From Planomonospora parontospora (GTDB lineage Bacteria > Actinomycetota > Actinomycetes > Streptosporangiales > Streptosporangiaceae), in assembly GCA_014647935.1 (NCBI GenBank), contig BMQD01000028.1, positions 1-59,833 of the forward strand: a stretch of 59,833 nt of DNA. Direction: 5' to 3'. Positions within the stretch are counted from its first letter, which is position 1, and every line of letters begins with the position of its first letter. Below the pieces are notes generated by a model. That model ran no database searches. It had not been told where the DNA came from and saw only the letters and a list, made by a program, of their open reading frames with translations. The translations under genes were made by a program, and so were the position numbers. Of the stretch, positions 25,334 through 33,946 are shown one piece after another.

Positions 25334-25804
25334 ATGGACCGCCACCCCGCACCCGAGGCCGGAGACGACCGCGTCCCGATGACCTTCGAGGAGCGCAACA
25401 CGTGGTTGTACGCGATCCTCGTGCCCGTCACGTCGCTCGCGTACTTCGGTGTGGTCGTCCCGCGCCTGTTCGAGCGGCCCGCCTCGGAGGTCTCGTGGGC
25501 GGTGCCGATGCTGTGGGCGGTCGGCGCGACCGTCGTCGGCACCGTCGTCGGCTCGATCGTGCTGGCCGTCGCCGCCCGGGACGCCGAGGCCGCGTCGGAC
25601 GTCCGCGACAAGGAGATCGAACGCCACGGTGACCGCATCGCCCAGGCGATCACCGCCTTCGGCGCCGCGGCGGTGCTCGCGCTCGCGATGCTCGAGGTGG
25701 ACCACTTCTGGATCGGCAACGCGCTGTTCCTCATCGGCGCCGTCGGAGCGACCTGGGGATCGGTCGCGAAGATCCGCGCCTACCGCGGGACCTTCCATGG
25801 GTAA
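25334..25804 (+). CDS. small four-helix membrane protein
   Basis: This 156-residue protein has about four membrane helices (LYAILVPVTSLAYFGVVV, MLWAVGATVVGTVVGSIVLAV, ITAFGAAAVLALAMLEV, WIGNALFLIGAVGATWGSV). A charged loop (AARDAEAASDVRDKEIERHG) lies between helices 2 and 3. No enzymatic motif is seen. Its 3' end overlaps the next gene by 8 bp (ATGGGTAA), so the two are coupled. Small membrane proteins paired with a short YozG-like HTH protein are common in actinomycetes, and the HTH protein probably represses the pair. GAAAGGA precedes the ATG. Confidence 0.75.
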   Translation: MDRHPAPEAGDDRVPMTFEERNTWLYAILVPVTSLAYFGVVVPRLFERPASEVSWAVPMLWAVGATVVGTVVGSIVLAVAARDAEAASDVRDKEIERHGDRIAQAITAFGAAAVLALAMLEVDHFWIGNALFLIGAVGATWGSVAKIRAYRGTFHG

Positions 25805-26021
25805 GCCCACCCGCGTCACCAACCGGATCCGCGCCCTGCGGTTCGCGCACGGCGAGATGACCCAGGCGGAGCTGGCCAGGCGCATCGGCGTCACCCGCCA
25901 GACCGTCATCGCCATCGAGCAGGGCCGCTACTCCCCGTCCCTGGAGATGGCGTTCCAGATCGCGCGGGCGTTCGAGGTCCCGCTCGACGACGTCTTCCAG
26001 TACCCCGAAGACCAGGACTAG
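25797..26021 (+). CDS. short XRE-type HTH regulator
   Basis: This 74-residue protein is a single Cro/C1-type domain (RIRALRFAHGEMTQAELARR, VTRQTVIAIEQGRYSPSLEM, FEVPLDDVFQY). It is the YozG/YgzD-like minimal type usually encoded next to a small membrane protein. It overlaps the upstream membrane gene by 8 bp and is 87 bp before the DUF4386 gene. Confidence 0.87.
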   Translation: MGKPTRVTNRIRALRFAHGEMTQAELARRIGVTRQTVIAIEQGRYSPSLEMAFQIARAFEVPLDDVFQYPEDQD

Positions 26022-26108
26022 CCGACCGCATCACCACCCGGTCCGTGTGCCGACGGCACGCGGCCTCCGTCCGGCATGCCCGGAGACCGGCCGTCACAAG
26101 GAGAGAAC

Positions 26109-26885
26109 ATGACCAGCCCCAAGACGCTCGCGCGGATCGCGGGCCTGCTGTACCTGGTGCTCGCCGTACTCGGCGGGTGGGCCGAACTGTACGTGCGCGG
26201 CACCGTGCACGTCCGGGGCGACGCCGCCGCCACGGCCGCGAACGTCTCCGGCCACGAGACGCTCTTCCGCCTGGGCCTCGCCGCGGACATCCTCATGGCG
26301 ACGGTCTTCGTCTTCCTCGGGCTCGTCCTGCACCGCCTGCTGCACCACGTCCACGCGCGGGCCGCGGTGACGCTCATGGTGTTCGTGGCGGTCGGCGCGG
26401 GCTCCATCCTGCTGAACCTCGTCTTCCACGCCGGCGCGCTGCTCGCCGCCACCGACCCCTCCTACACCGCGTCCCCCGGCACCGGCGGCGCGCTCACGCT
26501 GCTGATGCTCGACCTGCACGACCTCGGCTACATCCTCGGCGGCGTCTTCTTCGGACTGTGGCTGCTGCCCATGGGCTACCTCGCCTACCGCTCCAGCATG
26601 TTCCCCACGGTTCTCGGCGTGCTGCTCGTCATCGGCGGCTTCGCGTGGATCGCCGACCCGCTGATCCTCTTCACGCTGCCCGACGCCCCCGGCGCCGTCC
26701 GGGACGTCGTCGCCGTCCCCACCTCGGTCGCGGAGTTCGGGCTGATCCTGTACCTGCTCGTCGTCGGCGTACGCCTCCGCGGAGCACCGGCGGCCGAGCC
26801 GGTCGCGGAGAACACCGGGGACACCGGGGACACCGGGAACACCGGGAACGCGCAGAGCGCGGGAAAGGTCACCGGGCGCGCGTAG
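26109..26885 (+). CDS. DUF4386 membrane protein
   Basis: This 258-residue integral membrane protein has six or seven helices. The N-terminal ARIAGLLYLVLAVLGGWAEL and the central LDLHDLGYILGGVFFGLWLLPMGYL fit DUF4386, whose function is unknown. The tail contains a 9-bp DNA repeat (about 26,806-26,850) encoding N/D-T-G units. AAGGAGAG precedes the ATG. It may share transcription with the upstream membrane/HTH pair. Confidence 0.82.
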   Translation: MTSPKTLARIAGLLYLVLAVLGGWAELYVRGTVHVRGDAAATAANVSGHETLFRLGLAADILMATVFVFLGLVLHRLLHHVHARAAVTLMVFVAVGAGSILLNLVFHAGALLAATDPSYTASPGTGGALTLLMLDLHDLGYILGGVFFGLWLLPMGYLAYRSSMFPTVLGVLLVIGGFAWIADPLILFTLPDAPGAVRDVVAVPTSVAEFGLILYLLVVGVRLRGAPAAEPVAENTGDTGDTGNTGNAQSAGKVTGRA

Positions 26886-26951
26886 TCGCGTTCGCGAACG
26901 ACCGCTCCGGAAGGCCGTCGGCACGGAGTGGCCGGATAGGTTGGGTCCGCG

Positions 26952-27644
26952 ATGAGCCTTGAACCGACACCGCGCCGCACGGTCTCCGAGAGCATGGTCG
27001 AGATCCCCGCCGGGAAGATCCTCCTGCGGGACGAGGGCACGAACACCGGCTGGAAGGCCGAGGTCGCGGCCTTCCGGCTGGCGCCGTACCCCGTGACGCG
27101 CGAGCTGTACCGTGCCGTCCTGGGCGAGGCGCCCGCGAGCCCGGCCGGACCGCGGACTCCGGTGACCGACGTCTCCTGGCTGGAGGCCGTACGGTTCTGC
27201 AACCTGCTCTCGCGGGAGACGGGACTCGACCCCTGCTACTCGGCGAGCGACGACCCCGACGGGCAGGACGTGGTCTGCGACCCGGAGGCCGGCGGCTACC
27301 GCCTCCCCTCCGAGGCGGAGTGGGAGTACGCCTGCAGGGCCGGTAATTCCGCCGTCCGCTACGGGGAACTGGACGAGATCGCCTGGTATCGCGGGAACTC
27401 CGGCGGCGGGGTGCGCGACGTCGGGACCAGGGCCCCGAACGCGTGGGGCCTGCACGACATGATCGGCAACGTCTGGGAGTGGTGCTGGGACGTCTACGAC
27501 CCCGAGGTCTACGGTCCGTACCGCGTGTTCCGCGGCGGGAGCTGGTCCGACCGGCCGCACGGGTGCCGGGCGTCGTGCCGCCGCAAGAGCCACCCGGCCT
27601 TCCGCGTCGACGACCTCGGCTTCCGGCTCGCCCGATCCCTGTGA
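26952..27644 (+). CDS. SUMF1/FGE-fold protein lacking one catalytic Cys
   Basis: This 230-residue formylglycine-generating-enzyme-fold protein reads MVEIPAGKILLRDEG, then TDVSWLEAVRFCNLLSRETG, YRLPSEAEWEYACRAG, NAWGLHDMIGNVWEWCWD and FRGGSW. Genuine FGE enzymes have two copper-binding cysteines after RGGS(F/W), spaced C-x4-C. Here the first is replaced by Asp (GGSWSDRPHGC) and only the second remains. No sulfatase gene is nearby. It is therefore more likely a non-FGE member of the fold, for example ergothioneine- or modification-type, or a structural protein. Confidence 0.82.
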   Translation: MSLEPTPRRTVSESMVEIPAGKILLRDEGTNTGWKAEVAAFRLAPYPVTRELYRAVLGEAPASPAGPRTPVTDVSWLEAVRFCNLLSRETGLDPCYSASDDPDGQDVVCDPEAGGYRLPSEAEWEYACRAGNSAVRYGELDEIAWYRGNSGGGVRDVGTRAPNAWGLHDMIGNVWEWCWDVYDPEVYGPYRVFRGGSWSDRPHGCRASCRRKSHPAFRVDDLGFRLARSL

Positions 27645-27824
27645 CCCCGGGTCGGGCAGAGGACGGGAACCGACCGGCCGAGCCGGGACGGGCGGGTCGA
27701 CGGAGGGCGACCGGCCGGACCGGGAACGGATGGACCAGGAACGGCCGGGCGGGGAATCCGCCGCGGGCACCGATAGGGCCCTTTGCCGATTATCCGGAAC
27801 GGAACCGGTTGCTACGGTGGGGAC

Positions 27825-28313
27825 ATGACCGCCATGGCACCCGCCCGCACCGAGCCGGACCTGTCGTTCCTGCTGGACCATGCCGGCCACGTCCTGAGGA
27901 CCCGGATGGCCGCCGCGCTGGCCGAGATCGGGCTGACCGCGCGCATGCACTGCGTGCTGGTCCACGCGCTGCAGGAGGAGCGCACCCAGATCCAGCTCGC
28001 CGAGCTCGGCGACATGGACAAGACCACGATGGTGGTCACCGTCGACGCCCTGGAGAAGGCGGGGCTCGCCGAGCGCCGCCCGTCCAGCACGGACCGGCGG
28101 GCCCGGATCATCGTGGTGACCGAGAAGGGCGCGGAGGCCGCCAGGCGGAGTCAGGAGATCGTCGACGGCGTGCACCGGGACGCCCTGGCCGCCCTGCCCG
28201 AGGACGAGGCCGAGATACTCGTACGGGCCATGAACCGCCTGGTGACAGGGCATCTGGCCGTTCCCGCCGAAGTGCCGCAGGCGGTCCGGCGGGCCCGGCA
28301 GAACACGAAGTGA
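27825..28313 (+). CDS. MarR-family regulator of the MFS exporter
   Basis: This 162-residue winged-helix protein contains LTARMHCVLVHALQEERTQI, LAELGDMDKTTMVVTVDALEKAG and a wing RRPSSTDRRARIIVVTEKG. It lies 86 bp upstream of the MFS exporter on the same strand, a classic drug-responsive arrangement. A GATCC-ATAGA-GGATC inverted repeat at 28325-28339 between the genes could be its site. The ATG at 27825 is preferred over the upstream codon at 27783. Confidence 0.86.
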   Translation: MTAMAPARTEPDLSFLLDHAGHVLRTRMAAALAEIGLTARMHCVLVHALQEERTQIQLAELGDMDKTTMVVTVDALEKAGLAERRPSSTDRRARIIVVTEKGAEAARRSQEIVDGVHRDALAALPEDEAEILVRAMNRLVTGHLAVPAEVPQAVRRARQNTK

Positions 28314-28324
28314 TCCCACAAAAA

Positions 28325-28339
28325 GATCCATAGAGGATC
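28325..28339. promoter_or_regulatory. possible MarR site upstream of the exporter
   Basis: GATCC and GGATC flank ATAGA, a perfect 5-5-5 inverted repeat in the MarR-MFS intergenic region. Short length keeps the confidence low. Confidence 0.35.
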
Positions 28340-28363
28340 GTCTACAACAAAACATTCTGTTAC

Positions 28364-28396
28364 GGTCTCTCCTGTTCCCCTCGGACAGGAGAGACC
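28364..28396 (+). promoter_or_regulatory. hairpin that covers the exporter ribosome binding site
   Basis: GGTCTCTCCTGT at 28364-28375 is fully complementary to ACAGGAGAGACC at 28385-28396, with a 9-base loop. The right arm contains the AGGAGAG ribosome binding site of the exporter, whose ATG is at 28400. When folded, the mRNA would hide the site. Confidence 0.65.
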
Positions 28397-28399
28397 GCC

Positions 28400-29881
28400 A
28401 TGCCGCACACCGCACCTTCCCCTCGGCCGGACCGCACCGCCGCACCCCGATCACGCCGGGCGGCGCTCGCGGTGCTGTCCACCGCGATGCTGATGACGAT
28501 CCTGGACGGCAGCATCGTGACCGTGGCGATGCCCGCCATCCAGCGCGACCTGGGCTTCTCTCCCACCGGACTCAGCTGGACCGTCAACGCGTACCTGATC
28601 GCCTTCGGCGGGCTGCTGCTCCTGGCCGGCCGGCTGGGCGACCTCATCGGCCGCAAGACCATGTTCCTGGCGGGCACCGCGGTCTTCACCGCCGCGTCGC
28701 TGCTGGCCGGGGCCGCCACCGGGCCCGCCATGCTGATCGCCGCCCGGTTCGGCCAGGGCGTCGGCAGCGCCATGTCCTCCGCGGTCGTGCTGGGCATCCT
28801 GGTGACGCTGTTCACCGAACCCGCGGAGCGTGCCAAGGCCTTCGGCGTCTTCAGCTTCGCCAGCGCCGCCGGAGCCTCGATCGGCCAGGTCCTGGGCGGG
28901 GTCCTCACCGACGCGTTCAGCTGGAACTGGATCTTCCTGATCAACCTGCCGATCGGTCTGGCCACGATCGCGCTGGCGGTCCGGGCACTGCCGGGCGAGC
29001 GCGGGGCCGGGCTCGCCGCCGGCGCCGACGTCCTCGGCGCCGTGCTGGTCACCGCCGGGCTGATGCTGGGCGTCTACACCGTGGTCGGGATCGAGCGGTA
29101 CGGCTGGCTCTCCGCGCACACCCTCGGCCTCGGCGCGGTCTCGCTCGCCCTGCTGGCCGCCTTCACCGTCCGCCAGGCGACCGCCGCGACCCCGCTGATG
29201 CCGCTGCGGATCCTCCGCTCCCGCAACGTCGCCGGCGCCAACCTGGTCCAGATGCTGACGCTGTCGGCCATGTTCGCCTTCCAGATCATCGTCGCGCTCT
29301 ACATGCAGCAGGTCCTCGGGTACGGCGCGCTCGCCACCGGCCTGGCGATGCTCCCCGCCGCGGTGTCCATCGGCGGCGTGTCCCTGTTCGTCTCCGCCCG
29401 GCTCAGCACCCGCTTCGGGGAGCGGTCCGTCCTGCTGGCGGGCCTGCTGCTCCTGCTCGGCGCGATGGGCTGGCTGACCCGCGTACCGGTGGACGCCGAC
29501 TACGTCACCGACCTGCTCCCGGTGATGCTGCTCATCGCCGGTGGCGGGCTGGTCCTCCCGGCGCTGACCGCGCTCGGCATGTCCGGCGCCCGCGCCGACG
29601 ACGCGGGCCTGGCCTCCGGGCTGTTCAACACCACCCAGCAGATCGGCATGGCGGTCGGCGTCGCGGTGCTGTCCACGCTGGCCGCCTCACGCACCGAAGG
29701 GCTGCGGTCCGCGGGCGCCGACGAGGCCGCCGCGCTCACCGGCGGCTACCATCTGGCCTTCGGCACCGCCGCCGCCCTGCTCGTGGCCGCCTTCGCCGTC
29801 GCGCTGGCCGTACTGCGGCAGCCCGCACCGGACCCGGCCCCCGGGCTGCGCGCGCCGGACAAGAACGGAATGCGGTTCTAG
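28400..29881 (+). CDS. MFS multidrug exporter, DHA2 (14-TM) type
   Basis: This 493-residue transporter has about fourteen membrane helices. The N-terminal LDGSIVTVAMPAIQRDLGFS, GRLGDLIGRKTMF (motif A) and VLGGVLTDAFSWNWIFLINLPIG (motif C) identify an EmrB/QacA proton-drug antiporter. It follows a MarR gene that probably represses it. The leader hairpin at 28364-28396 covers the ribosome binding site and suggests an added translational control. Confidence 0.9.
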   Translation: MPHTAPSPRPDRTAAPRSRRAALAVLSTAMLMTILDGSIVTVAMPAIQRDLGFSPTGLSWTVNAYLIAFGGLLLLAGRLGDLIGRKTMFLAGTAVFTAASLLAGAATGPAMLIAARFGQGVGSAMSSAVVLGILVTLFTEPAERAKAFGVFSFASAAGASIGQVLGGVLTDAFSWNWIFLINLPIGLATIALAVRALPGERGAGLAAGADVLGAVLVTAGLMLGVYTVVGIERYGWLSAHTLGLGAVSLALLAAFTVRQATAATPLMPLRILRSRNVAGANLVQMLTLSAMFAFQIIVALYMQQVLGYGALATGLAMLPAAVSIGGVSLFVSARLSTRFGERSVLLAGLLLLLGAMGWLTRVPVDADYVTDLLPVMLLIAGGGLVLPALTALGMSGARADDAGLASGLFNTTQQIGMAVGVAVLSTLAASRTEGLRSAGADEAAALTGGYHLAFGTAAALLVAAFAVALAVLRQPAPDPAPGLRAPDKNGMRF

Positions 29882-29928
29882 CCGTTCGTGCACTGACAGG
29901 AACATGAGCAGGGCTCTATCGTCCGTCC

Positions 29929-31866
29929 ATGCGAGCAGCATCGTTCCGCATGACGCGGCGGGCCGCCCCCGCTCTGGCCGCCACCCTGGCACTCGCCCCG
30001 ATGACCGGGCGCACCCCTGACCCGGCGGCCGTGGCCACGGTCACGGCCGCCGTGGCCACGGTCACGGCCGCCGCCACGCCCCCGAGCCCGCTGGTCGTCG
30101 CGGCCAAGCGGCAGAGCCGGGTCTTCCGCGACGGTGACGGCCGGGAGGTGACGCTGCGCGGGTTCAACGTGTCCGGCAGCACCAAGCTGTACGAGAACTC
30201 GCTGCTGCCGTTCCGCAGCACCGCCGACGCCGCGCGCTCGGCCCAGGCCATGCGCGACCTCACCGGCGCGAACGTGGTCCGCTTCCTCATCAGCTGGGAG
30301 GGCGTGCAGCCGTCCCCCTCCACCATCGACCACGCCTACCTCGACAGGGCGGTCGAACAGATCCGCGCGTTCACCGGCAGAGGGATCCGAGTCCTGGTCG
30401 ACTACCACCAGGACCTGTACTCCTCCCACCTGTTCGACCAGGGCAGCTGGTACACCGGCGACGGCGCGCCGGAATGGGTGGTGAAGGCCGGCGGCTATCC
30501 CAAGGAGTCCTGCGGCATCTGCTTCCTGTGGGGGCAGAACATGCAGACCAACGAGGCCGTCCGCCGGGCCGCCCGGGACTTCTGGCGGGACCGGCGGATC
30601 AGCACGCCCGAGGGCGAGGTCGGCGTCCAGGAGGCCTTCCTGCGGCAGGCGGCGGCCGCGATGACCCACATCAGGCAGCGGCTGCCGGAGCAGGACTTCG
30701 CCGCCGTCATCGGGTTCGACCCCTTCAACGAACCCTACGACGGCGGCCTCGAGGGCGAGAGCGGCCTGGAGTGGGAGAAGACCTACCTCATGCCCTTCTA
30801 CCAGCGGTTCCGCGCCGCCATGGACGCCGCCGGGTGGGCGGGCAAACCCGCCTTCGTCGAACCCCTGGTCTTCTGGAACACCGGTTTCTTCGAGGAGGGC
30901 GGGTTCACCACGGTCGGCGCCCTCGGCAACCGGTACGTCTTCAACAGCCACTTCTACGACGGCGCCCGCATGACGATAGACCCGTCGCCGGCCTCCGACG
31001 GGGTGTACGGCGCGGCGATGAACGAGATCCGTGACCGGGCCCGCACCCTGGCCACCGCCCCCTTCGTCTCCGAGTTCGGCCACAAGCTGTCGGGCAACGG
31101 CAGCGACCGCACGCCGTGGATGGTCCGGGCCATGTACCAGGCCATGGACTCCGGGGTCCCCGGGAGGAACTGGTGGCGGACGCCCGCCGCCGGAGGGGAC
31201 GTGCTCTCCTCGACCCAGTGGCACTGGGACCTCTACAGCGGCCGGCACCGCGAGGTGATGAACCGCAACCCCGCCAAGGTGCGGACCGAGGGCGACGCCT
31301 GGAACGACGAGGACTTCTCCGTGGTCGCCGCGGACGCGTCGGGCGCCCTGGCGACCCGGCTGGACCGGGCGGTGCTGGACCGCCTCTACCCCTCGGCGGT
31401 CGCCGGCGACGTGCTGGCCTTCGCCTACGAGGACCTCGCCCGGTCCGGGTACGGCGGCGCCGGGCAGCAGCGGGCCTGGCTGGCCGTACCGTCCTCCATG
31501 CCGAACATCGCCGCACTGGTCAGGGACCGGCGGTTCGGCGTCCTGGTTTGGCGCGAGCCCGCCGCGGCTCCCGGCGCCCCGACCGAGCTGCACCTGCCCG
31601 CCTCCTTCACCGCCGCGACCACCGCCGTGGTCGGCGACGTGGCCACCCGCGCGGGCCTGCCCGCCTCCGGACCGGCGGCGATCGCGACCGAGACCGGCTC
31701 GTCCACCGCCCACCGCCTGCTGCTGAGCCCGTCCGGCGCGGCACCGGGCACCGTGCACGCCGCCCTGGTGGTCGGCGCGGCCACCGGCCCCGCCGTCACC
31801 CCCGCCCAGCTGGCGGCCGCGGCCGCCGAACTGGCCGCGTGGAAGGAGCAGCGCTTCCCCACCTGA
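29929..31866 (+). CDS. secreted GH5 endoglycosylceramidase-like glycosidase
   Basis: This 645-residue exported enzyme has an N-terminal signal (MTRRAAPALAATLALAPM) and an Ala-Thr-Val repeat linker. Residues ~60-470 form a GH5 barrel: VTLRGFNVSGSTKLYENSLL, VDYHQDLYS, FDPFNEPYDG with the acid/base Glu, and FVSEFGH with the nucleophile Glu. A C-terminal beta domain (~540-645) follows. The pattern fits endoglycosylceramidases, which release glycans from glycolipids; related GH5 cellulases are the alternative. It lies 47 bp after the exporter but has its own start, and co-transcription is uncertain. Confidence 0.82.
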   Translation: MRAASFRMTRRAAPALAATLALAPMTGRTPDPAAVATVTAAVATVTAAATPPSPLVVAAKRQSRVFRDGDGREVTLRGFNVSGSTKLYENSLLPFRSTADAARSAQAMRDLTGANVVRFLISWEGVQPSPSTIDHAYLDRAVEQIRAFTGRGIRVLVDYHQDLYSSHLFDQGSWYTGDGAPEWVVKAGGYPKESCGICFLWGQNMQTNEAVRRAARDFWRDRRISTPEGEVGVQEAFLRQAAAAMTHIRQRLPEQDFAAVIGFDPFNEPYDGGLEGESGLEWEKTYLMPFYQRFRAAMDAAGWAGKPAFVEPLVFWNTGFFEEGGFTTVGALGNRYVFNSHFYDGARMTIDPSPASDGVYGAAMNEIRDRARTLATAPFVSEFGHKLSGNGSDRTPWMVRAMYQAMDSGVPGRNWWRTPAAGGDVLSSTQWHWDLYSGRHREVMNRNPAKVRTEGDAWNDEDFSVVAADASGALATRLDRAVLDRLYPSAVAGDVLAFAYEDLARSGYGGAGQQRAWLAVPSSMPNIAALVRDRRFGVLVWREPAAAPGAPTELHLPASFTAATTAVVGDVATRAGLPASGPAAIATETGSSTAHRLLLSPSGAAPGTVHAALVVGAATGPAVTPAQLAAAAAELAAWKEQRFPT

Positions 31867-32051
31867 TCGCGGACGGCGCGCCCGCTCCGGATGACCCGGC
31901 TCGTCCCTCATCGGGGACGCCCCCACGCCGGATGAGCCGGAACGACCTGGTGCCGCGTCAGGCGGGGTCCGCCCCGCCGCCCGGGTTGCCGTCCCCGCGC
32001 CCGGAACACGCTGTTGACATCGCGAGCCGTGGGCGGCCAGGCTCAGGCCGC

Positions 32052-32582
32052 ATGGACGAGCTGTCGACGACCGGTGTCCCCGCGCTCGGCGCGGTCGCGC
32101 AGAACCTGCTGGCCGGGCACCGCTTCGCCGACGGTGAGGGGTTCCCGGCGTCCTACCGCGAGTACGTCTCCCGGGCCGGGTTCTCACGCCTGTTCGGCCT
32201 CTGGCTCGTCTACCCGCCGGCGTCGGACGGTTTCGCGGACGGCTGGCAGCGTCGGGCCGCCCGGCTGACCGAGTCGTTCCGGCAGACCTACGCCGAGGCG
32301 CGCGCCGAGGAGTTCGACTGGAAGATCGAGCCGGACGGCGACTGGTCGATGATCGACGGCCTCGTCGTGTTCGCGTTCAGTGAGAACGGTGACGCCCTGC
32401 TTTGGGACACCCTGTGCCGGACCGCCGGCGAGTTCGACGTCTACTGCAGCCTCCGGCTCGACTCGCTCCACCGGCTCGGCGCCTCCCTCGGTGAGGCCCT
32501 TCCCCGGTTGCGCGAGCTGAGCCGGCCGTTCGCCGACCGCGCGGCAGCGGACATCGAGTGCCTGACTCCTGCCCGGTTGTGA
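32052..32582 (+). CDS. SMI1/KNR4-like (SUKH) protein
   Basis: This 176-residue soluble protein has a SUKH-type N-terminal pattern: GEGFPASYREYVSRAG, then FGLWLVYPPA. Later comes SMIDGLVVFAFSENGDALLWD, where the fold's central strands normally sit. SUKH proteins often act as immunity proteins against polymorphic toxins, but no toxin gene is adjacent, so the role here is open. The ATG at 32052 is the only good start; the frame upstream is the antisense side of the GH5 gene. Confidence 0.68.
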   Translation: MDELSTTGVPALGAVAQNLLAGHRFADGEGFPASYREYVSRAGFSRLFGLWLVYPPASDGFADGWQRRAARLTESFRQTYAEARAEEFDWKIEPDGDWSMIDGLVVFAFSENGDALLWDTLCRTAGEFDVYCSLRLDSLHRLGASLGEALPRLRELSRPFADRAAADIECLTPARL

Positions 32583-32809
32583 CGACGTGCCGTCCGGAGT
32601 GCCGTCTCGGGCAGTGCGTCATGCTCACGCCGACGATGAGGGCGCCGGCCGGGGTCCTGAGCCGGTCCTGGACCGGTCCCGGGAGGAGCCCGCAGGAGCG
32701 GGCGAAGCCGGCCCCGGCGTGATCCCACCCTGCTCCGCCGGGCGGGGGTCGGACGCTCGCGGTGGTCGTGCTCGACCGTCAGAGTGGCGGGTGCGGGCGC
32801 GCGGTCTCG
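32583..32809. other. intergenic, nothing recognised
   Basis: This is the gap between the convergent SUKH-like and FMN reductase-GNAT genes. I see no gene or strong hairpin. Confidence 0.4.
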
Positions 32810-33916
32810 TCATCTCGCCCCTGCCGGCTCTCCGCCGGGAACCTGGACTGCGCCATCCGCGGGCACGGGCTTGGTGAGGGAGGTCGTCGCACCGTCGGAC
32901 GACTCCGTGCGGTAACCCTGGGCGTGATAGAGGCGGATGTTTCCCTGGCTCCGGGCGCCGGTGGACAGCACGATGCGGCGGCAGCCGCCGTCGACCGCGG
33001 CTTCGGCCTGGCCCAGCAGCCAGCGTCCCACGCCCCGGCCGCGCAGGTCGGGGACGACGCCGAGGCGGCCCACGTGCCAGTCGTCGTCCACGCGAAGCGT
33101 GCGCACCATGCCCAGGAGCCGGCCGTCCCGCCACAGGCCCGTGGTCTGCCAGGTGGCCAGCCATGCACGTACCTGTTCCAGCGACTCCTCCAGCGCGGGG
33201 ATGGCCAGGGTGTCATTGGCCAGCGCCTCCTCCACCCAGCAGCAACGCTGGAGCACCAGAACCTCCGCAGCGTCGTCCGGGGTCAGCGGTCTGACGTACG
33301 ACCCCGGCACCGGCACCTCCCCGGAACCGGAGCGGGCCCGCTCGCGCATCGGCCGCAGGGCGTGGGCGAGGCGGACGAGCTCGTCCAGGACCCCGACGGC
33401 GGCCCGGTCGCGGCCGGCGTCCGGGCGGAGCCGCCCGTGATCGACCGTGTCGGCGATGCGCAGGGCGACCGTGGCGCCCAGCGGTACCAGCCGCAGCGTG
33501 GTCACCACCTGCTTGGCGTGCTGGACCGACCGGGTGCCCGCCGAGGTGTTGCCGTAGCTGACGAAACCCATCGGCTTCCACGCCCATTCCCGGCCCAGGT
33601 AGTCGAGGGCGTTCTTGAAGGCCGCGGGCATGCCGTAGTTGTACTCGGGGGTGACCGCGATGAAGCCGTCCGCCGCGTCCACCATCGCGCTCCACCGCTT
33701 GGTGTGCTCGTGCCGGTAGACGCCGGAGGCCGGCTCTTCCTCCTCGTCGAGGAAGGGCAGGGCGAGGTCGCAGAGGGTCACCGGCAGGAGTTCCACTCCC
33801 AGTTCCGTGGCCCGCGGAGCGATCGTGTCGATCAGCCACCGGCCCACCGCAGGGCCGAGGGCACCGGGACGGGTGCTGCACACGAGGACGAGGACGCGAA
33901 CGGATTTCGTTGACAT
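32810..33916 (-). CDS. NADPH-dependent FMN reductase fused to GNAT acetyltransferase
   Basis: A 368-residue two-domain protein. Residues ~5-185 are a flavodoxin-fold FMN reductase (VLVCSTRPGALGPAV phosphate loop; TPEYNYGMPAAFKNALDYL). Residues ~205-350 are a GNAT domain with LGVVPDLRGRGVGRWLL, the acetyl-CoA loop, and LYHAQGYRTE near the end. The frame is unbroken across a short linker (ARSGSGEVPVPGSYVRPLT). It is divergent from a MarR gene with only 30 bp between the start codons. Reduction followed by N-acetylation of one substrate (nitroaromatic or quinone) is an attractive guess. Confidence 0.85.
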   Translation of the reverse strand: MSTKSVRVLVLVCSTRPGALGPAVGRWLIDTIAPRATELGVELLPVTLCDLALPFLDEEEEPASGVYRHEHTKRWSAMVDAADGFIAVTPEYNYGMPAAFKNALDYLGREWAWKPMGFVSYGNTSAGTRSVQHAKQVVTTLRLVPLGATVALRIADTVDHGRLRPDAGRDRAAVGVLDELVRLAHALRPMRERARSGSGEVPVPGSYVRPLTPDDAAEVLVLQRCCWVEEALANDTLAIPALEESLEQVRAWLATWQTTGLWRDGRLLGMVRTLRVDDDWHVGRLGVVPDLRGRGVGRWLLGQAEAAVDGGCRRIVLSTGARSQGNIRLYHAQGYRTESSDGATTSLTKPVPADGAVQVPGGEPAGAR

Positions 33917-33946
33917 GGAAATGAACGTAGCTGGTAACTTGTTTAC
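33917..33946. promoter_or_regulatory. 30-bp divergent promoter region
   Basis: Only 30 bp separate two ATGs on opposite strands. A GTAA-N5-TTAC inverted repeat lies at 33934-33946. Neither start has a ribosome binding site, so both mRNAs may be leaderless and their promoters must overlap inside the opposing genes. Confidence 0.45.

Noticed and set aside
31116-32051. N-terminal extension of the SUKH-like protein at 32052
   Set aside because: The extension lies antisense-like over the GH5 gene in another frame and has an Arg/Gly-rich, non-protein-like composition.
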